A stretch of DNA of 64,000 nt from Amycolatopsis sp. NBC_01480 (GCF_036227205.1 NZ_CP109442.1:8680001-8744000); one strand, 5' to 3'; positions 25,101 to 36,655 are shown, numbered from the stretch's first letter. Program-made: numbers and translations. Notes: generated from the sequence alone by a model not told the origin.

Positions 25101-28100
25101 GCCGTCGGAGTTCACCGCGCTGCCGCGCAGCGTCGCGACGATCCGGTGACCGTGCCGCCGCGCGTCGGAAAGCCGTTCCAGCACAAGCATCCCGGCGCCC
25201 TCGGCCCAGCTGGTCCCGTCGGCGTCCTCGGAGAACGACTTGCACCGGCCGTCCGCGGCCAGGCCGCCCTGCTTGCTGAACTCGACGAACATCGACGGCT
25301 CCGACAGCACGGCCACCCCGCCGGCCAGCGCGAGCGAGCACTCCCCCAGCCGCAGGGCCTGCGCGGCCATGTGGAGCGCCACCAGCGAAGACGAGCACGC
25401 GGTGTCGACGGTCAGTGAAGGGCCTTCGAGCCCGAACGTGTAGGAGATCCGGCCGGACATCACGCTGCCGGTGTTCCCGGTCAGCACAAAGCCTTCCGAG
25501 CGGCTGGCCTCGGACAGCAGCGACGCGTAATCGCTGCTCGACGCGCCGATGAACACCCCGGTGGCCGTGCCGGCCAGCGATCCGGGCACGATGCCCGCCG
25601 CCTCGAACGCCTCCCACGACACCTCCAGCAGGATCCGCTGCTGCGGGTCGGCGGCCAGCGCCTCACGCGGGCTCATCCGGAAGAAGCCGGCGTCGAACTC
25701 GGCCGCGTCGGCCAGGAACCCGCCCGAGCGAGTGCTCGACGTGCCGGGCCGCAGGCCGTCCGGGTCGTAGAGGCCGTCGAGGTCCCAGCCGCGGTCGGCC
25801 GGGAAGCCGCCGATCGCGTCGCGGCCCGAAGAGACGAGTTCCCACAGCTCGTCGGGCGAGCGCACCGCGCCCGGATAACGGCAGCTCATCCCGACGATGA
25901 CGATCGGGTCCCCAGCCTCCCCGGAGTGCACAGTGTCGGCCAGCACGGCGGCGGGCTTGACGGGCTCGGCCGGTCCGGTGTCCAGCACCAGCTCGGCGAG
26001 CAGATGCGCGGCCAAAGCCTGCGGGGTCGGATGGCTGAACACGGCGGTCGGCGTGAGCCGGAACCCGGTCGCCGCCGTGAGTTTGTTCCGCAGTTCCACC
26101 GAGGTCAGCGAGTCGAAGCCCAGCTCCTTGAACGCCCGGCCCGGCTCGACCTCCGCGGACCGGCCGTGCCCCAGCACGGCGGCGGCCTCGGCCTGGATCA
26201 GCTCGACCAGTGTGCGTTCACGGTCCTCTTCGGACAGACCACGCAGACGGGCGGCCAACGGTGCCGCCCCGGCAGCGTTGGCGGCGGCCGAGCGGCGGAC
26301 CGGGGCCCGGACGAGCCCGCGGAACACGTGCGGCACCTGGTCACGCTGCCGGGCCAGGTCCACGGTCGCCGCGACGATCACCGGAGCGGCCGAGCCGAGC
26401 GCGGCGTCGAACAGGGACAGCGCCCGGTCCTCGGTGAGCGCGGGCAGGCCTTCCCGGGCCATCCGCGCGAGGTCGGCCTCGGTCAGCGCCGCGGTCATCC
26501 CGCTGCCCGGCGCCCAGGCGCTCCAGGCCAGCGCGGTCGCCGGCAGGCCGAGGTCGCGGCGGTGCTGGGCGAGGGCGTCCAGACCGGCGTTCGCGGCCGC
26601 GTAGTTGCCCTGCCCGGCGCTGCCGAGCGAGCCCGCGACCGAGGAGAACAGGACGAACGAGGTCAGGTCCGCGGTGAGTTCGTGCAGGTGCCAGGCGGCG
26701 TCGAGCTTCGGGGCCAGGACCGTGTCGAGACGGTCCGGGGTCAGGGAGTCCAGCACGCCGTCGTCGACCACGCCCGCCGCGTGGACCACCGCGGTCAGCG
26801 GATGCTGCGCGGGGATGCCCGCCAGCAGGGCCGCGACCGCGTCGCGATCGGCGACGTCACAGGCGACCGCCGAAACCTGGGCACCGGACTCGGTGAGTTC
26901 GGTGAGAAGTTCTTGCGCCCCTTCGGCTTCCGGGCCGCGCCGGCTCGCCAGCACCAGATGCCGTACGCCGCGTTCGTGCACCAGATGCCGTGCGAGCAGG
27001 CCGCCGAGCCCGCCGGTGCCACCGGTGATCAGGACCGTACCGTCAGTGTCCCAGTCGCCCGGGATCCGCAGCACCAGCTTGCCGACGTGCCGGGCCTGGC
27101 TCATGTACCGGAACGCCTCGGGCGCGCGCCGCACGTCCCAGGACTTGACCGGCAGCGGCGACAGCACCCCGGCGGTGAACAGCTCCACCAGGACCGCCAG
27201 CATTTCCTGGATCCGGTCCGGACCGGCCTCGGACAGGTCGAAGGCCCGGTAGCTGACGCCGGCCGGCTCGCGGATGTCGGTCTTGCCCATTTCGAGGAAC
27301 CGGCCGCCGGGGGCGAGCAGGCGCAGGGACGCGTCCACGAACTCGCCCGCAAGCGAGTTCAGGACGACGTCGACACCCCGTCCGCTGGTGACGTCCAGGA
27401 AGCGCTGTTCGAACTCGGTCGTCCGGGAGGAAGCCAGGTGATCCTCGGCGACGCCGAGCGCGCGGAGGGTGTCCCACTTGCCCTCGCTCGCCGTCGCGAA
27501 GACCTCGGCGCCGAGGTGCCGCGCGTACTGGATCGCGGCCATGCCGACGCCGCCCGCCCCGGCGTGGATCAGGACCGACTCACCGGGACGGACGTCGGCG
27601 AGGTCGCTCAAGGCGTAACAGGCGGTCAGGAAAACCAGCGGCACCGCGGCGGCGTCCACTTCGGACCATTCGGCGGGCATCGGGATCAGGAATCGCTCGT
27701 CGACCACGGCGGCGGGACCGAAACCGCCGTCCACCATGCCCATCACCCGGTCACCCGGCCGGAGCGCCTGCACCTCCGGCCCGGTCTCGACGACCACCCC
27801 GGCCGCCTCCGCACCGAGTGGACCGGCTTCGCCCGGATACATGCCGAGCGCGTTGAGCACGTCGCGGAAGTTCATCCCGGCGGCGGTGACCCGCAAGCGC
27901 ACTTCCCGGCCCTCAGGCGGGGCAACGGCCAACGGAGAAAGGGTCAGCTCGTCCAGGCTCCCCAGGCGCGGACTGTCCAATCGCCACGGAGTTCCGCTGG
28001 GCGGCAGCAAACCGGCGTCGGTGGATCCGGCCAGCCGGGCGAGCCGGGCGACCCGGACCTCACCGCCGCGGACGACCGCCTGCGGTTCGCCGGAAGCGAC

Positions 28101-31100
28101 CAGTCCGGCCAGTGCGGCGGCCGAGGCCGGGACCGCGGTTTCGGCATCGAAGTCGACGAGCACGAGCCGGCCCGGGTGTTCCGCCTGCGCCGACCGGATC
28201 AGGCCCCACACCGGCGCGGCGGCCGGATCGGTGACCGGTTCACCGGCGGACTGCATCGCGCCGCGGGTGACGACGACCAGGCGGGTGCCGTCGAACCGGT
28301 CGTCCGCCAGCCAGTCGCGCACCGTCGAAAGGGTCTCCGTGAGCGCGTCCCGGTAGCCGGACTTCCCGTCGACGGACAGGACGAAAACCGTCGCGCCGTC
28401 CACACACGGGTTCGGGTGGCTCTCCACCGAATTCGCGGCCTCCAGCAGGCCGCCCGCCACGTCGTGGGGGTCGGCGCCGAGCACGGTGAAACAGTCCTGC
28501 GCCTCCAGGTCGACCGGCAGCGGCGTCCAGTCCAGGCTCCAGAGGTGGTCGAGAGCGCCCTCGTCGTCTCCGGCGAACGATGGCGGGCGCAGGACCAGCG
28601 ATTCCGCCGAGAACACCGGCGCCCCGGCGGGATCGGTGGCCAGGATCCGCACAGCGTCCGCACCGGCGGGGCTCACCCGCACCCGCAACGCCGACGCACC
28701 GGTGGCGTGCAGGGCGACGTCGGTCCAGGAGAACGGCACGGTCCCGGCCGGACCGCTCAGCGCGGGCGCGTGCAGAGCCGCGTCCAGCAGCGCCGGGTGC
28801 AGCCCGAACGTCTCCGGCGAGCCGGATTCAGGCAGCTGGACCTCGGCGAAGACGTCCTCGCCGCGCCGCCACGCCGCGGTCAGCCCCTGGAACGCCGGGC
28901 CGTACTCAAAACCGGCCTGCACCAGGCTTTCGTAGCAACCGGAAAGGTCGACAGCCGACGCTCCCTCCGGCGGCCAGGCGCCTTCGAACTCGAACGCCGG
29001 CGCACCCGAGGCGAGGAAGCCGGCGGCGTGACGGGTCCAGGACGCCGTCGCCGCTTTCCGCGCGTGAATGGTGACGGCCCGGCTGCCGGCCTCGTCGAGC
29101 GCGCCGACCGTGACCTGAATCTGGACGTCGTCCTGCTCACCGAGGACCAGCGGGGCTTCCAGGACCAGCTCGGCCAGGCGATCGCAGCCGACCTCGTCCC
29201 CGGCGCGCACGGCCAGCTCCACCAGCGCCGTCCCCGGGACCAGGACCCGGCCGAGCACGCGGTGATCGCCGACCCACGCGTGCGTGCGCCGGGAAATCCG
29301 GCCGGTGAAGAGGGTTTCGCCCGTTGTGGCCAGTTCGAAGGCGGTGTCCAGGACCGGGTGGTCCAAAGTGGACTTTACCCGTCCGGCGCTGCTGTCGGTC
29401 CAGAAGTGGCTGCGCTGGAAGGCGTACGTCGGCAGGTCGATCCGGCGGGCGCCGCGACCGGCGAAGAACTGGGACCAGTCCGGTCCGGCACCGCGGACCT
29501 GCAGGGCGGCGATGGTGGCGACGATCGAGGCGGCCTCGTCCTTATCCTTGCGCAGCGCCGGGGCCGCGAAGGTGTCCCCGTCCGCAAGGATCTCCGCGAC
29601 CATTCCGGACAGAGTGGCGCCGGCGCCGAGTTCGAGGACCGAGGTGACGCCCTCGGCACCCAGCGTCGCGACCGCGTCGGCGAAACGCACCGGCTCGTGG
29701 ACCTGGCGCACCCAGTACTCGGGCGAGCCGAGGTCCGCCAGCTCGCCGGTCACGGTGGACACCACCGGCAGCTTCGGCTTCCGGTAGGTCAGCACGTCGG
29801 CGACCCAGCGCAGGTCGTCCAGCGCGGGCTCCATCAGCGAGGAGTGGAACGCGTGGCTCACCCGCAGCGGCGTGGACTTGATCCCCTGCTCGGACAGTTC
29901 CTCTGACAACGCCGAGACGTCGGCCTCTGGTCCGGAAAGGACCACGGCCTCCGGACCGTTGACCGCAGCGACGCAAACCTCACTGCTGTGCCTGGAAAGC
30001 AGCGAGCGAACCCGTTCTTCGCTCGCGCGGACGGCGACCATCGCCCCACCGGCGGGCAGGTCCTGCATGAGGCGGCCGCGATTCGCGGCGAAGGCGGCAG
30101 CGTCCGGCAGCGACCAGATCCCGGCGACGTGCGCCGCGGCGACCTCGCCGATCGAATGGCCGGTGACGACGTCCGGCCGCAAGCCCCACGACTCCAGCAG
30201 CCGGAACAACGCGACCTGGAAGACGAACAGCGCGGGCTGGGTGTACCCCGTCTCGACCAGCAGCGCGGCTTCGGCCGAATCGGGCTCGGCGAACATGACC
30301 GACTTCAGCGGCCGGTCGAGGTGCAGGTCCACTTCGGCACACGCGGCGTCAAAAGCCTTGGCGAACGCCGGGAACCGCGCGTGCAGCTCACGGCCCATGC
30401 CGAGCCGCTGCGCGCCCTGACCGGGGAAGACGAACGCGAGCCGTCCGTGCTGAGCGGTGCCCTCGTGGACCGACTCGTGCCGTTCGCCCTTGGCCAGCGC
30501 GTCGAGGCCGTCGAGACCGGCGTCCACCACCACGGCCCGATGCGGCAGGGCCGCTCGGCTGCACGCGGCGGAAAACGCGAGGTCCAGCGGCCGGGCGCCG
30601 GACCGCACCACGTCCCGCACCAGGGCGGCCTGGGCCTGCAGAGCGGGCAGGCTGCGAGCGGAAAGCACCAGCGGCGTCGGGCCGCCCGGGTCCTCGACGT
30701 CCTCGGTATCGGGCACCGGCGGGCCCTGCTCCAAGAGCACGTGGGCATTGGTGCCGCTGAAGCCGAACGAGGAGACCGCGCATCGCCGCGGCGCCTCACG
30801 CTCGGGCCACTCTTGTGGCTGGGTAAGCAGTTTCAGCGTGCCCGCGGACCAGTCCACGTGCGGGGTGGCGGGATCGGCGTGCAGCGTCCGGGGCAGCACG
30901 CCCGCGCCCATCGCCGAGATCATCTTGATCACGCCGAGTACCCCGGCCGCGGCCTGCGCGTGGCCGATGTTCGATTTGACCGACCCCAGCAGCAGCGGCT
31001 GCCCGGCGTCGCGACCAGCGCCGTACACGGCCTGCAGCGCGGCGCCTTCGATCGGGTCGCCGAGCGCGGTGCCGGTGCCGTGCGCCTCGACGGCGTCCAC

Positions 31101-32393
31101 ATCGGACGGATCGAGGCCGGCGTCGGCCAATGCCTGACGGATGACCCGCTGCTGGGCGAGCCCGTTCGGGGCAGTGAGCCCGGCGCTGGCGCCGTCGGAG
31201 TTCACCGCGGAACCCCGGAGCACCGCCAGGACCCGGTGCCCGCGCGCCTTCGCCGTGGACAGGCGTTCCACCAGCAGCATGCCGACGCCCTCGCCCCAGC
31301 CTGTGCCGTCCGCGCCCGCGCCGAACGCCTTGCAGCGCCCGTCTTCGGCCAAGCCGCGGACCCGGCTGAACGCCATGAACGAGCCGGGAGTGGCCATCAC
31401 CGCGACCCCGCTGACAATCGCCTGGTCGCAGTCGCCCCGCCGCAGGGCCTGGGCGGCGACGTGCAGCGCCACCAGCGACGCCGAACAGGCCGTGTCGATC
31501 GTCAGGGCGGGACCGTGCAGGCCGAACTCGTAGGCGATCCGGCCGGACGCGATACTGCCCGCGGTCCCGGTGATCAGGTGGCCTTCCGCGCCGTCGCGCG
31601 CGTCCTGCATGCCCGGCCCGTACTCGTGGTTCTCCGCGCCGATGAACACTCCGGTGGAGCTCCCGCCGACCGACAGCGGATCGATCCCGGACCGTTCGAA
31701 CAACTCCCAAGCCAGTTCCATCAACAGGCGTTGCTGGGGATCCATCGCGGCGGCCTCACGCGGGGAGATCCCGAAGAAGTCGGCGTCGAACTCGGTCGCG
31801 CCCTTGAGGAATCCGCCGAACCGGGAGTACGTGTGCCCGGGGCGGTCCGGGTCGGGGTCGTAGGAGCCCTCGATGTCCCAGCCGCGGTCGGCGGGGAATT
31901 CGCCGATGGCATCCTTGCCCTCGGCGAGGAGCTGCCACAGCTCTTCCGGCGAGGTCACCCCGCCGGGGGTGCGGCAGGCGGTGCCGACGATCACCACCGG
32001 GTCGCTGGCGTCGGCCTCGGCTCCCCCGACGACGGTCTGCGCTGCCGATTCTTCGCCGAGAAGGTGCACAGCAAGGCCGTGAGCAAGGCTGCTGGCAGTG
32101 GGGTGGTCGTAAATGTCGGTCAGGGGAAAGGAAATCCCGAGTTCGGCCTGGACCAGACGGTGCAACTCGACCGCGGCCAGCGAATTGAGGCCCAGGTCGG
32201 CGAAACGGCGGAGCGGATCTTCGACCTCGGCGCGTTCGACCCCCAGCGCCGAGGCGGCGAACCGCTGGACCAGCGCCAGAAGCTTCCGGACGGCGTCACC
32301 GCGCGAACCACTCGCCAGCTGCTCGCGCCACGCTTCGGCGGCACCGCCGTCACCCTCGCCGGCCGAGGACACGTTGCAGGCTTCGCTCGTCAT
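16173..32393 (-). CDS. Type I PKS (PKS1) with loading ACP and three extension modules; likely first protein of the assembly line
   Basis: 5406 residues from an ATG at 32393; the ribosome site is weak (GGTGG). It opens not with KSQ-AT but with a bare ACP (Ser71 in DLGLNSL), the layout of PKSs loaded in trans by a separate acyltransferase, which fits the cassette at 34-36.7 kb. Module 1: KS Cys303 (ACSAS), AT Ser747 (HAFH, malonyl), DH His1044 with HxxxGxxxxP and LLDAALH, ER near 1610, KR Tyr1931 (VDD, B-type), ACP Ser2095: full reduction. Module 2: KS Cys2333, AT Ser2759 (HAFH, malonyl), KR Tyr3422 (LDD), whose cofactor motif reads TGGSGALA with Ala for the last Gly, ACP Ser3589: hydroxyl. Module 3: KS Cys3817, AT Ser4247 (HAFH, malonyl), DH His4553 (intact motif), KR Tyr5125 (LDD), ACP Ser5288: double bond. 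The tail ([14 protein letters not shown]) is a docking end matching the N-terminus of PKS2. Confidence 0.96.
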   Translation of the reverse strand: MTSEACNVSSAGEGDGGAAEAWREQLASGSRGDAVRKLLALVQRFAASALGVERAEVEDPLRRFADLGLNSLAAVELHRLVQAELGISFPLTDIYDHPTASSLAHGLAVHLLGEESAAQTVVGGAEADASDPVVIVGTACRTPGGVTSPEELWQLLAEGKDAIGEFPADRGWDIEGSYDPDPDRPGHTYSRFGGFLKGATEFDADFFGISPREAAAMDPQQRLLMELAWELFERSGIDPLSVGGSSTGVFIGAENHEYGPGMQDARDGAEGHLITGTAGSIASGRIAYEFGLHGPALTIDTACSASLVALHVAAQALRRGDCDQAIVSGVAVMATPGSFMAFSRVRGLAEDGRCKAFGAGADGTGWGEGVGMLLVERLSTAKARGHRVLAVLRGSAVNSDGASAGLTAPNGLAQQRVIRQALADAGLDPSDVDAVEAHGTGTALGDPIEGAALQAVYGAGRDAGQPLLLGSVKSNIGHAQAAAGVLGVIKMISAMGAGVLPRTLHADPATPHVDWSAGTLKLLTQPQEWPEREAPRRCAVSSFGFSGTNAHVLLEQGPPVPDTEDVEDPGGPTPLVLSARSLPALQAQAALVRDVVRSGARPLDLAFSAACSRAALPHRAVVVDAGLDGLDALAKGERHESVHEGTAQHGRLAFVFPGQGAQRLGMGRELHARFPAFAKAFDAACAEVDLHLDRPLKSVMFAEPDSAEAALLVETGYTQPALFVFQVALFRLLESWGLRPDVVTGHSIGEVAAAHVAGIWSLPDAAAFAANRGRLMQDLPAGGAMVAVRASEERVRSLLSRHSSEVCVAAVNGPEAVVLSGPEADVSALSEELSEQGIKSTPLRVSHAFHSSLMEPALDDLRWVADVLTYRKPKLPVVSTVTGELADLGSPEYWVRQVHEPVRFADAVATLGAEGVTSVLELGAGATLSGMVAEILADGDTFAAPALRKDKDEAASIVATIAALQVRGAGPDWSQFFAGRGARRIDLPTYAFQRSHFWTDSSAGRVKSTLDHPVLDTAFELATTGETLFTGRISRRTHAWVGDHRVLGRVLVPGTALVELAVRAGDEVGCDRLAELVLEAPLVLGEQDDVQIQVTVGALDEAGSRAVTIHARKAATASWTRHAAGFLASGAPAFEFEGAWPPEGASAVDLSGCYESLVQAGFEYGPAFQGLTAAWRRGEDVFAEVQLPESGSPETFGLHPALLDAALHAPALSGPAGTVPFSWTDVALHATGASALRVRVSPAGADAVRILATDPAGAPVFSAESLVLRPPSFAGDDEGALDHLWSLDWTPLPVDLEAQDCFTVLGADPHDVAGGLLEAANSVESHPNPCVDGATVFVLSVDGKSGYRDALTETLSTVRDWLADDRFDGTRLVVVTRGAMQSAGEPVTDPAAAPVWGLIRSAQAEHPGRLVLVDFDAETAVPASAAALAGLVASGEPQAVVRGGEVRVARLARLAGSTDAGLLPPSGTPWRLDSPRLGSLDELTLSPLAVAPPEGREVRLRVTAAGMNFRDVLNALGMYPGEAGPLGAEAAGVVVETGPEVQALRPGDRVMGMVDGGFGPAAVVDERFLIPMPAEWSEVDAAAVPLVFLTACYALSDLADVRPGESVLIHAGAGGVGMAAIQYARHLGAEVFATASEGKWDTLRALGVAEDHLASSRTTEFEQRFLDVTSGRGVDVVLNSLAGEFVDASLRLLAPGGRFLEMGKTDIREPAGVSYRAFDLSEAGPDRIQEMLAVLVELFTAGVLSPLPVKSWDVRRAPEAFRYMSQARHVGKLVLRIPGDWDTDGTVLITGGTGGLGGLLARHLVHERGVRHLVLASRRGPEAEGAQELLTELTESGAQVSAVACDVADRDAVAALLAGIPAQHPLTAVVHAAGVVDDGVLDSLTPDRLDTVLAPKLDAAWHLHELTADLTSFVLFSSVAGSLGSAGQGNYAAANAGLDALAQHRRDLGLPATALAWSAWAPGSGMTAALTEADLARMAREGLPALTEDRALSLFDAALGSAAPVIVAATVDLARQRDQVPHVFRGLVRAPVRRSAAANAAGAAPLAARLRGLSEEDRERTLVELIQAEAAAVLGHGRSAEVEPGRAFKELGFDSLTSVELRNKLTAATGFRLTPTAVFSHPTPQALAAHLLAELVLDTGPAEPVKPAAVLADTVHSGEAGDPIVIVGMSCRYPGAVRSPDELWELVSSGRDAIGGFPADRGWDLDGLYDPDGLRPGTSSTRSGGFLADAAEFDAGFFRMSPREALAADPQQRILLEVSWEAFEAAGIVPGSLAGTATGVFIGASSSDYASLLSEASRSEGFVLTGNTGSVMSGRISYTFGLEGPSLTVDTACSSSLVALHMAAQALRLGECSLALAGGVAVLSEPSMFVEFSKQGGLAADGRCKSFSEDADGTSWAEGAGMLVLERLSDARRHGHRIVATLRGSAVNSDGTSNGLTAPNGSSQQRVIMAALQGAGLSPSEVDAVEAHGTGTALGDPIEAEALLATYGQDRDRPLWLGSIKSNFGHTQAAGGVAGVIKMIMAMRHGELPRSLNVGTPSSQVDWSAGSITLLDEPVAWVGDGPRRAGISSFGISGTNAHVILEEPPERERVPAKPRLAPWLVSAKTEAALAAQIDRLTSFAEANPGLTALDIGYSLVANRSTFGHRAALLPGRDGVREIARGAATGGPLAVLFTGQGSQRLGMGQELHALFPAFAEAFDAVAAHVDAQLDRPLREVLWGEEKDLLDQTGWAQPALFAVEVALFRLLESFGVRPGFVAGHSIGEIAAAHVAGVLSLADAATLVVARGRLMQALPDSGSMVSVQASEAEVRPLLAGHEDTVSIAAVNGPDAVVISGAEDAVAAIAATFGAQGRKTKRLPVSHAFHSPLMAPMLAEFRAVVEGLDLRPPTLPVVSTATGALADAELLCSPDYWVRHAADTVRFADAVTTLRDAGAAGFLEVGPDGALSAMARQSLPADAVVIPALRRDRGEEDSIVAALAGLHVLGAPVDWPGFFTGSGAHCVDLPTYAFQRERFWPEAGAVSAAIGTDDRFWAAVEGSDLDELAGDLGVTGTALEEVVPALSAWRRKRREKSKMDSLRYRETWLPLEESFGPVSLGAWLVVVPRKLAEDAWVASVIEAMGPAAVRLDVDGTERADLTEALQDSVPHSLAGVVSLLAFTESAAATTAGLLQALGDAEVTAPVWAVTRGAVTTGRADPLRAVSQAGVWGLGRVAALEYPRSWGGVIDLPELLDERAARRFAGVLDQNAEDQVAVRASGVFGRRLLPAPIVDEVTAWSPTGTVLITGGSGALAAHVARDLATKGAPHLLLASRRGADAPGAEALRDELTALGTQVTLQACDVSDRDAVRELLAGLPAELPLTAVVHTAGVLDDGVLDALTPDRFDAVFRAKVTSALVLDELTRDLGLEVFALFSSIAGSVGSPGQGNYAAANAVLDAIAQRRHDDGLVATSIAWAAWAGGGMADEARVEERSRRLGGALLEPGLAAATLSQVVTESAATAVIADLRDPMLLTALLGLRPGRLLSELPDARRVLEADEAPGSAGAELRERLVGLPEADRAGTVLELVRTHAATVLGHASASAVAADTAFRDLGFDSLTAVEVANQLAGVTGLALTSTVVFDFPTPAALAEHLLCELVGDDRHTRVTVRTQAMADEPIAIVGMGCRFPGNVRSPEDLWQLVDEGRDAMSVFPSDRGWDLAALAGEGRGTSVTGHGGFLDDVSEFDAGFFGISPREALAMDPQQRVLLETSWEAVERAGIDPAGLRGTSTGVFVGTNGQDYASLMENSPEDVEGHATTGLAASVVSGRVSYTFGLEGPAVTVDTACSSSLVALHWAAQALRSGECSLALAGGVTVMSTATGFAGFSRQGGLAPDGRCKAFSDDADGTGWAEGVGVLVVERLSDAERNGHRVLAVMRGSAVNQDGASNGLTAPNGPAQQRVIRQALAGAGLSTADVDAVEAHGTGTVLGDPIEAQAILATYGQDREIPLWLGGIKSNIGHTQAAAGVAGVIKMVMAIRHGVLPQTLHVSEPSSHVDWSSGAVSLLTKQTPWPEVDRPRRAGVSSFGLSGTNAHVILEQAPPTAAEAEDSGPVDIVPWPLSAKSEMALNEQIDRMKEFSRLNPGLPAADVGRSLVTGRALFDHRAVLLTGVDGEPAVVTGLATERSVAVVFSGQGSQRLGMGRELYEHFAAFADAFDTVSAELERGLDRPLREIVWGTDAEALDRTGYAQPALFAIEVALFRLMESLAVRVSRVAGHSIGEVAAAHVAGVLSLADACALVTARARLMQALPTGAGAMVSVRAAEAEVLPLLAGQEAEVSIAAVNGPETVVLSGTEEAVADIAAQLEDLGHKTKRLTVSHAFHSPLMEPMLAGFAEAIAGLSFGEPRIPVVSGVTGQLAGAELSSPEYWVRQVRDAVRFADGVTALADAGSDTILELGPGGVLAGLALDVVDPAEVTVISALRRDHSEKEALLRALARLHVSGVGVEWTSLFAGAEANISLPTYPFQRERYWPAPSASEAGDAASVGLTSVGHPLLDGFVALADDAGVVFTSRLSTRTHPWLADHVVQGKTLLPGTAFAELAIRAGDEVGCARIEELTLESPLVFPGQGAVQVRVSVGAPTDTGGRAILIDSRPAGADDASWLRHASGSLSREAVAPPVEDAAWPPAGAEPVPVEGCYEDFAGLGFDYGPAFQGLRAVWRRDSEMFAEVSLPEHVVADAGSFGLHPALLDAALHPWLLPDADRDGTGAVPFSWEGVSLHATGAASLRVRLVPTGEDTMSITITDPAGLAVVTVESLVSRAFSGAQLRAADTVAGDTVFGVDWTPVTTESAGPKSVALLGEDPFGVARACGATVSEDFAALDEVPDVVLICLAGDRDRPVDSAHALSTRTLELLQGWLAEERSSRLVFVTRGATSGEDLAASVAWGLVRTAQSEHPDRFGLLDLDPSGDIGTALTIPDEPQLAIRGDEILTARLARRSMAPQPLGWAPAGTVLITGGTGGLGRLLARHLVTEHDVRRLLLASRSGPASPDAEKFVAELAELGADASVAACDVADPEAVRALIGAIPADHPLTAVVHTAGVLDDGVIGALTPDRIDAALRPKADAAWNLHEATRDLDLAAFVLYSSIAGVLGSPGQGNYAAANTFLDSLARQRRSEGLPAVSLAWGPWAQDTGMTATLSGTDLARLDRDGVAALPVEQGLALFDLAVGSGEPLVVPAAIDTAALRAQRVVPSMLQGLVPAVRRAAAVQTGETAAQRVAGLQGDERARFVLDLVRTEVAAVLGHSSPASIGATKDFRDLGFDSLTSVELRNQLNATTGLRLPSTLVFDYPSPEAVAAYISARLPEDGARPPGSALEELDRLETALKTDDAEHEAVAKRLEEIIARLRRPAPSPAGNPQAPKEDIASASLDQLLGIIDEEFG

Positions 32394-32646
32394 ATCGCCG
32401 CGCCACCAACCTTAGGACCCTGGTCCGGAACTGACTTGGCCCCGATCGTAGAAGTCCGCACCCTGTACTTTTTCCTAGAGGACAGCCCGATTTCCGCACT
32501 CCGGCCGCCCGCCGCCGGCAGGACTGGTGTTTTCCCGCGATCGGCTGGGGGACGCTTCGGCGACACCAGGGGCGCGGCATGGAACGCCGGTGCAAGAGAC
32601 CGGCCCGAGCCATGCCGGCCGCGTTCTCTTCGGAGGGGCACCCGCC
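32394..32646. promoter_or_regulatory. Divergent intergenic region between PKS1 and the amine oxidase
   Basis: 253 bases separate the divergent starts, so promoters for PKS1 (minus) and the oxidase (plus) probably lie here. It contains a perfect 5-base palindrome with a 2-base gap, GGACC-CT-GGTCC, at 32415-32426, about 20 bases upstream of the PKS1 start and a possible operator, and an AT-rich run at about 32463-32475 (GTACTTTTTCCTAG). I could not pick convincing -35/-10 pairs. A GGAGGGG ribosome site at 32632-32638 serves the oxidase ATG at 32647. Confidence 0.5.
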
Positions 32647-34302
32647 ATGACCTTGGCCAGCCAGCACCCCATGACCATGTTCGGCCCGGACTTCCCCTTC
32701 GCCTACGACGACTGGCTGAGCCACCCGGCCGGTCTGGGCCGGCTGCCGGAGCACCGCCTAGGCACCCCGGTCGCCGTGGTGGGCGGCGGGATCTCCGGCC
32801 TCGTCGCCGCGTACGAGCTGATGAGACTGGGCCTGCGGCCGGTGCTCTATGAGGCCGGCGAACTCGGCGGGCGCATGCGTTCGATCGCCTTCGCGGACCA
32901 CCCGGAGTCACTGGCGGAGCTGGGCGCGATGCGGTTCCCGCCCTCGGCCAGCACGCTGTTCCACTACATCGGGCTGCTCGGCCTGGCCACCCGCCCGTTC
33001 CCCAATCCCCTCTCGGCCTGCACGCCGAGCACGGTGATCGACCTCGGCGGCGTCGTCCACCGCGTCCGGACCGCCGACGAGCTGCCCACCGACTACCAGA
33101 CCGTCGCCGACGCCTGGGACAAGGCGCTGCAGGACCGCGCGGAACTGTCCTCGATGGAGGACGCCATCCGGCGCCGCGACGTCCGCGCGATCAAGTCCAT
33201 CTGGAACCGCCTGGTGACCGAAATGGACGATCAGTCGTTCTACGGCTTCCTGGCCGCGTCCTCGGCCTTCGAGTCCTTCCGCACGCGGGAGATCTTCGGG
33301 CAGGTCGGCTTCGGCACCGGCGGCTGGGACACCGACTTCCCCAACTCGATCCTGGAGATCCTGCGGGTGATCTACACCCACGCCGACGACGACCAGGTCA
33401 GCATCGTCGGCGGCGCCCGTCAGGTCCCGGCCGGGCTGTGGACCCGCGTGCCCGAGGAGATGGCGCACTGGCCTGCCGGGACCTCCTTGTCCTCGCTCAA
33501 CTCCGGCCGTCCTCGCCCGTCGGTGACGCGGCTGAGCCGCGCCGGCGACGCCATCACCGTCGAAGACAGCTCGGGTACGCGGCAGGACTTCGCCGCCGCG
33601 GTGTTCACCCCGCACGTGTGGACCCTGCTCGGCCAGATCGACTGCGCGCCGGAGCTGCTCAGCGTTCCGCAGTGGACCGCCGTCGAGCGCACCCACTACA
33701 TGAACTCCTCCAAGCTGTTCGTCCTCACCGACCGGCCGTTCTGGCGCGACACCGACCCGCGCACCGGCCGCGACGTGATGGGCATGACCCTGACCGACCG
33801 CAGCCCGCGCGGGGTCTACCTGTTCGACGACGGCCCCGACCGGCCGGGCGTGATGTGCCTGTCCTACAGCTGGAACGACGACTCCTCGAAGATGCTCACC
33901 CTCGACGACGACCAGCGCCTGGCCGTCGTCCTGCGCCAGCTCAAGGCGATCTACCCGGACGTCGACATCGCCTCGCACGTGATCGGCGACCCGATCACCA
34001 TCACCTGGGAGCGCGAGCCGCACTTCATGGGGGCGTTCCGCGCCAGCCTGCCCGGCCACTACCGCTATCAGCGGCGGCTGTTCACCCAGTTCATGCAGCG
34101 CGAGGAGCCGGACGAGCGACGCGGCTTCTTCCTGTGCGGCGACGACGTTTCGTGGACCGCGGGGTTCGCCGAGGGCGCCGTGACGACCGCGCTGAACGCC
34201 GTCTGGGGAGTGCTGGACCACCTCGGCGGCGCGACGGCCCCGGGGAACCCCGGCCCCGGGGACCGCTTCGACGAACTCGCGCCGGTGGACCTGCCGTTCT
34301 GA
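32647..34302 (+). CDS. FAD-dependent amine oxidase / amino-acid monooxygenase (starter-unit supply)
   Basis: 551 residues from ATG 32647, chosen over upstream in-frame starts because GGAGGGG lies 8 bases before it. The N-terminus carries the dinucleotide-binding motif VVGGGISG (about 44-51) ending in an acidic residue (Glu69), and the C-terminus has the second FAD segment GDDVSWTAGFAEGAV. This is the monoamine oxidase / tryptophan 2-monooxygenase group, which oxidatively decarboxylates an L-amino acid to an amide or oxidises it to an imine. In marginolactone-type clusters a relative acts on arginine to give 4-guanidinobutyramide; that assignment here is inference from the neighbouring ligase and acyltransferase. 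No signal peptide is visible. It converges on the acyltransferase with only 17 bases between the stops. A plain amino acid oxidase acting on another substrate is possible. Confidence 0.85.
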   Translation: MTLASQHPMTMFGPDFPFAYDDWLSHPAGLGRLPEHRLGTPVAVVGGGISGLVAAYELMRLGLRPVLYEAGELGGRMRSIAFADHPESLAELGAMRFPPSASTLFHYIGLLGLATRPFPNPLSACTPSTVIDLGGVVHRVRTADELPTDYQTVADAWDKALQDRAELSSMEDAIRRRDVRAIKSIWNRLVTEMDDQSFYGFLAASSAFESFRTREIFGQVGFGTGGWDTDFPNSILEILRVIYTHADDDQVSIVGGARQVPAGLWTRVPEEMAHWPAGTSLSSLNSGRPRPSVTRLSRAGDAITVEDSSGTRQDFAAAVFTPHVWTLLGQIDCAPELLSVPQWTAVERTHYMNSSKLFVLTDRPFWRDTDPRTGRDVMGMTLTDRSPRGVYLFDDGPDRPGVMCLSYSWNDDSSKMLTLDDDQRLAVVLRQLKAIYPDVDIASHVIGDPITITWEREPHFMGAFRASLPGHYRYQRRLFTQFMQREEPDERRGFFLCGDDVSWTAGFAEGAVTTALNAVWGVLDHLGGATAPGNPGPGDRFDELAPVDLPF

Positions 34303-34319
34303 GGGCGGTCCCGGAACAA

Positions 34320-35252
34320 TCACTGCACGGGAACGGGTTTTGCTGCCGTCTTCGGCGTCACGGGGATGACGTCGAAGTTCCCGGCCGTCACGTCGAGCCG
34401 GTGGAACAGCAGGTCGGGACCCGTCACGTACAGGGTCGAGACGCCCTCGTCCTTCAGCGCCCCGACCACGGCCGGCCAGTGGATCGGCCGATCGAAGGTG
34501 TCCAGCAGCATGGTCTGCAGCTCGGCGGCCGAGCCGATCCGGCGGCCGTCCTGGTCGGCGATGACCGGCAGGCTCGGCTCGGCGAGCGGGTAGCGGGCGA
34601 ACACCTCGGCCGCCTGGACGCGCAGCGGGGCGAACCGCTGCGCGTGCACCGGCGGCCGCATGGTCTGCATGGAATAGCCGCCGAGCGCGCGGACCGCCGC
34701 GATGAGCTCGTCCAGCAGCGCCGCCCGCAGGGAGACCAGGTAGGCGCCCTCGTCGAGGTGCCCGGAGATCTCGATCCAGTCCCCGCGGGCGGCCCGCTCT
34801 TCGACCAGCGCCAGGAACTCCGGGCCGGGCACCCGGACGAAGCAGTGCGTCACCAGGTCGTCCGGCTCACCGGCGAAGTACTCGTCCTCACAGCGGACGA
34901 GGTCGACGGTGAGCCGGACGGCGTCGGCGAAGTCCAGCGCGCCGACGTACGCCGCCGCCGCGCGCTGGCCGACGCTCGCGCCGACGCAGAAATCGGGACG
35001 CAGCCCCAGTTCCTGCTCGGCCCGGTCGGCCAGCGCGAGTGAGTTCACCAGGAACGCCACCTGGGCGTTGACGTCGTAAACCCCTTCGGCGGCACGGAAA
35101 CCCTCGAGCAGCGAACGGCCGAGCACCTCGTCGGCCAGCGCCGTCCGCCGGCGCGCGTAGCGGTCCAGCACCATGAACCGGCCGACCTCGGCGAACGTCG
35201 AGGAACCCATCCCGGGGAAGGCCACGGCGACCGCGCCGCGCGGTTCGCTCAC
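34320..35252 (-). CDS. Stand-alone acyltransferase, probably starter acyl-CoA (or acyl-ACP):loading-ACP transferase
   Basis: 310 residues of the FabD/AT fold. The GTG start at 35252 overlaps the ligase stop (GTGA), showing translational coupling. It keeps the catalytic serine (Ser93 in GASVG) and a histidine (His203 in PPVHAQRF). Aligned with the PKS AT domains in this window, the arginine that binds the free carboxylate of malonyl or methylmalonyl (first Arg of the ARxRLMQ segment) is replaced by Leu118. That loss argues against dicarboxylic extender units and for a monocarboxylic starter, as in the macrolactam enzyme VinK and marginolactone starter transferases. The likely acceptor is the N-terminal ACP of PKS1. 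Its downstream neighbour on the other strand is the amine oxidase. The exact acyl group cannot be read from sequence. Confidence 0.85.
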   Translation of the reverse strand: MSEPRGAVAVAFPGMGSSTFAEVGRFMVLDRYARRRTALADEVLGRSLLEGFRAAEGVYDVNAQVAFLVNSLALADRAEQELGLRPDFCVGASVGQRAAAAYVGALDFADAVRLTVDLVRCEDEYFAGEPDDLVTHCFVRVPGPEFLALVEERAARGDWIEISGHLDEGAYLVSLRAALLDELIAAVRALGGYSMQTMRPPVHAQRFAPLRVQAAEVFARYPLAEPSLPVIADQDGRRIGSAAELQTMLLDTFDRPIHWPAVVGALKDEGVSTLYVTGPDLLFHRLDVTAGNFDVIPVTPKTAAKPVPVQ

Positions 35253-36655
35253 GCCGAGACCGCCAGCTCCTGGAGCCGCTTGCTGTCCGGCTTTCCGTTG
35301 CCGTTCAGGGGGAAGCTGTCGATGACGACCATCCGGTCGGGCACCTCGTAGTCGGCCAGCGCCGCCCTGGCCACGGCGCGCCAGTGGTCCTGCCCGCGGT
35401 CCTCGTCGTCCTCGACGAAAGCGATCAGCTCGCTGCCCCGCCGTTCGCACGGGATGGCGATGATCTTGGCCACGCAGCCGGACTCCGCCATCCGCCGTTC
35501 GATCATCTCGGGGTAGAGGGTGTAGCCCATGCGGTGGACCGCGCGCTTGCGGCCGAGGATGACGAGGCTGCCGTCCTCGGTCAGGCGGCCGAAGTCGCCG
35601 CTCGGGTACCAGCCGCGGGCGATCGGCTCGATCTCGCCGTCCTCGCCGAGGTAACCGGCCATGACGTCCGGGGTGAGCACCATGACCTCGCCGACCTGGC
35701 CGGCGGGCAGCTCGACGCCGTCGTCGTCCACCACGGCCAGCCGCACGCCCTCGACCGCACGGCCGCAGGCGACCGGGTTGTCCAGCGTGGCAAAGGAAAC
35801 GTTGCCCAGCTCGGTGCTGCCGTAACTGTCGAGCAGGTGGTGCCCGACCTCCTCGGCGTACCGGTCCACCAGGCCCGGGTCCAGCGGCGCGGCGCCGGCG
35901 CAGAGCATCCGCGCCTCGGCGAGCACCCGCATCAGCACGGGCCGGCGACGGGCGATGTTGAGCATGCTGCGGTAGGTCGCCGGGGTGGCGTCGAACACCG
36001 TCCCCCCGCACAGCCCGGCCATCTGCAGCGCGTGGTCGAGCCGCCGGTACGGGGCCACCACCAGCGAGCACCGGGTGAGCCAGGCGATCAGCACCATGGA
36101 CAGCCCGTACTGGTGGGAGAACGGCAGCAGCGGCACCAGCACGTCGGACTCCACGTGCCCGACCTGGTTGAGGTTGCGGCGCAGGTTCGCCAGGAACGAG
36201 CCGCCGGACTTGACGATCGCCTTCGGCGTGCCGGTCGAGCCGGAGGAGAACATGAGCAGGCCGTCGGGCAGGTCGCACCAGGGCTGCACGTCCAGCTCGG
36301 CGGCGGTCGCGCTCCGGCCCGCGGAGTACAGCTGCAGCTCGTAGATGGTGAAGGCCAGGATGTCCAGCTCGGGCAGCACCGTGGTGTCGCCGCTGATGCA
36401 GACCTTGACGCGGGCCTGGGCGATCAGCCGGGCGGTGGCCTCGGGCCGCTCCTGGTAGTCGATCAGCACGATGGAGGCGCCGAGGTGCATCAGCGCCAGC
36501 AGCGCGGTCAGGTAGCCCGGTGAGTTCTCCGCCTTGAGCAGGACCCGGTCGGACCGGCGCACGCCGCGGTCCCGCAGCTCGCCTGCCATCCGGACCGCGT
36601 CGGCTTCCCACTCCTCGAGAGTGCGGACACTGTCGGCGCCGCAGATCTTCGCCAT
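35249..36655 (-). CDS. AMP-forming acyl-CoA (or acyl-ACP) ligase for the starter acid
   Basis: 468 residues from ATG 36655, preferred over an upstream in-frame start because GGAAGAGG precedes it. All core motifs of the ANL superfamily are present: SSGSTGTPK (137-145), DSYGSTELG, GWYPSGDFG, the hinge LGRKRAVHR and the catalytic C-terminal lysine Lys455 in NGNGKPD. It is slightly shorter than usual CoA ligases but not truncated. It would adenylate a carboxylic acid and pass it to CoA or a carrier protein; no free ACP gene is next to it, so CoA is the simpler acceptor. Coupled to the acyltransferase by a 4-base overlap. In context it activates the acid derived from the amine oxidase product, for example 4-guanidinobutyrate or 4-aminobutyrate. 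Confidence 0.88.
   Translation of the reverse strand: MAKICGADSVRTLEEWEADAVRMAGELRDRGVRRSDRVLLKAENSPGYLTALLALMHLGASIVLIDYQERPEATARLIAQARVKVCISGDTTVLPELDILAFTIYELQLYSAGRSATAAELDVQPWCDLPDGLLMFSSGSTGTPKAIVKSGGSFLANLRRNLNQVGHVESDVLVPLLPFSHQYGLSMVLIAWLTRCSLVVAPYRRLDHALQMAGLCGGTVFDATPATYRSMLNIARRRPVLMRVLAEARMLCAGAAPLDPGLVDRYAEEVGHHLLDSYGSTELGNVSFATLDNPVACGRAVEGVRLAVVDDDGVELPAGQVGEVMVLTPDVMAGYLGEDGEIEPIARGWYPSGDFGRLTEDGSLVILGRKRAVHRMGYTLYPEMIERRMAESGCVAKIIAIPCERRGSELIAFVEDDEDRGQDHWRAVARAALADYEVPDRMVVIDSFPLNGNGKPDSKRLQELAVSA

Noticed and set aside
32527..32646. Earlier in-frame start for the amine oxidase
   Set aside because: The extension has no family similarity, no ribosome site and runs into the promoter region; ATG 32647 has a strong GGAGGGG site.
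32908..34323. 471-codon minus-strand frame opposite the amine oxidase
   Set aside because: Antisense shadow with low-complexity His/Arg/Gly/Val composition and no motif.
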